From the NCBI RefSeq assembly GCF_028752835.1, contig NZ_CP087952.1, forward strand, positions 4,002,518 to 4,066,517: DNA of 64,000 nt, read 5' to 3'. Each line of letters begins with the position of its first letter. Position 1 is the stretch's first letter. The DNA is from Desulfosarcina sp. BuS5 (GTDB lineage Bacteria; Desulfobacterota; Desulfobacteria; Desulfobacterales; BuS5). The notes under the pieces were generated by a model that was not told the origin of the DNA, made no database searches, and saw nothing but the letters and a program-made list of their open reading frames with translations. Both the position numbers and the translations under genes were made by a program. Shown piece after piece: positions 63,639-64,000 of the stretch.

Positions 63639-64000
63639 ATATTTTTGAGCGAGTCCTTATCAACGCCCTATTATTACAAACAGTTAAAATAAGTTAAAAC
63701 AAGCTTTTTATTTTTCTGCATAATATGTTAAATGCGAATAAGCAAGCGGATTTCATGATAAAGTTCAGAGTATTATCTAAATATAACTTTTTTCTCCTAT
63801 AATTAAATATAATTTACTATAACTTATTACAAGTTTTATATAATTATACAATCCTAATTTAAAAAACTTTTAAATTAAACTAAAGTTTTCTCAAAAAAAA
63901 TCGATTAATTATTAATAATAAAGCTATCTGTATGATCACAAGTAAAAAAAATTTGCTTCAGGCTTTACGATTCCCGTATTTTTGTATAGTGGCATCTTTC
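63639..64000. other. AT-rich non-coding end of the window
   Basis: Contains no gene I can support. Very AT-rich with A/T runs, and probably the promoter region of the minus-strand regulator operon. I see no clear -12/-24 or -10/-35 pair to name. Confidence 0.5.

Overview
ORGANISM. The window is a moderately AT-rich bacterial chromosome segment packed with transposable elements and an integron-type gene-cassette array. The right end holds a type II secretion / type IV pilus-like gene set with a sigma54-type activator. Together these suggest a deltaproteobacterium (Desulfobacterota, perhaps Desulfobacteraceae-like). That is inference; there is no rRNA or marker gene in the window.

LAYOUT. (1) About 1-50064: a long cassette array. 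Nearly all cassette genes lie on the + strand, each followed by a palindromic attC-like recombination site whose right core is C|GTT. No integron integrase (intI) is in the window; by cassette orientation it would lie to the left. Cargo: BrnT/BrnA, DUF433/DUF5615 and MNT/HEPN toxin-antitoxin pairs; Mrr-type, HNH, PD-(D/E)XK-like and GmrSD (DUF262/DUF1524) nucleases; an Nmad2-Nmad3 pair; a CDF cation exporter; formylglycine-generating-enzyme-like lipoproteins; V4R and HAMP sensory proteins; a duplicated TPR cassette; small membrane proteins; and seven tandem copies of an about 467-bp cassette with no convincing gene. (2) Mobile elements riding on the array: four copies of a 2263-bp group II intron (two with an intact reading frame); three copies of a 3446-bp IS66-family element carrying an extra DUF4338 (DruA-like) gene; three full and two partial copies of a 2.3-kb insertion sequence with a frameshifted transposase and a Cys/His-rich passenger; plus IS3-, IS4- and IS200/IS605-type elements and one unclassified transposase. 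Several are nested, and exact target duplications allow the broken genes to be rebuilt. (3) About 52204-62146: a secretion/pilus operon (GspC/PilP-like gene split by IS66, secretin, three pseudopilin-like proteins, a secreted coiled-coil protein). (4) 62186-63608 on the minus strand: a sigma54 activator and a stand-alone receiver protein.

MAIN DISCOVERY. Ten attC sites carry a structured palindromic element ('element A', 200-202 bp, plus one 77-bp deleted form) placed exactly at the integrase crossover point, always between the attC 3' arm (...C) and the GTT core. It folds as one 15-bp hairpin followed by an outer stem enclosing two more hairpins. Two sequence subfamilies differ by compensatory base changes in every stem, and a 1044-bp cassette is present both with and without the element, giving a filled/empty site pair. 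A second, unrelated hairpin element ('element B') occupies the same site in other cassettes. I read these as undescribed mobile or accessory single-stranded-DNA structures of integron cassettes; the mechanism is inference.

HOW IT FITS TOGETHER. The array gathers mostly small stress, defence and TA genes, while introns, ISs and the hairpin elements accumulate at cassette boundaries. Three ISs have also broken real genes: a GmrSD restriction gene, a V4R sensor and the GspC-like secretion gene.
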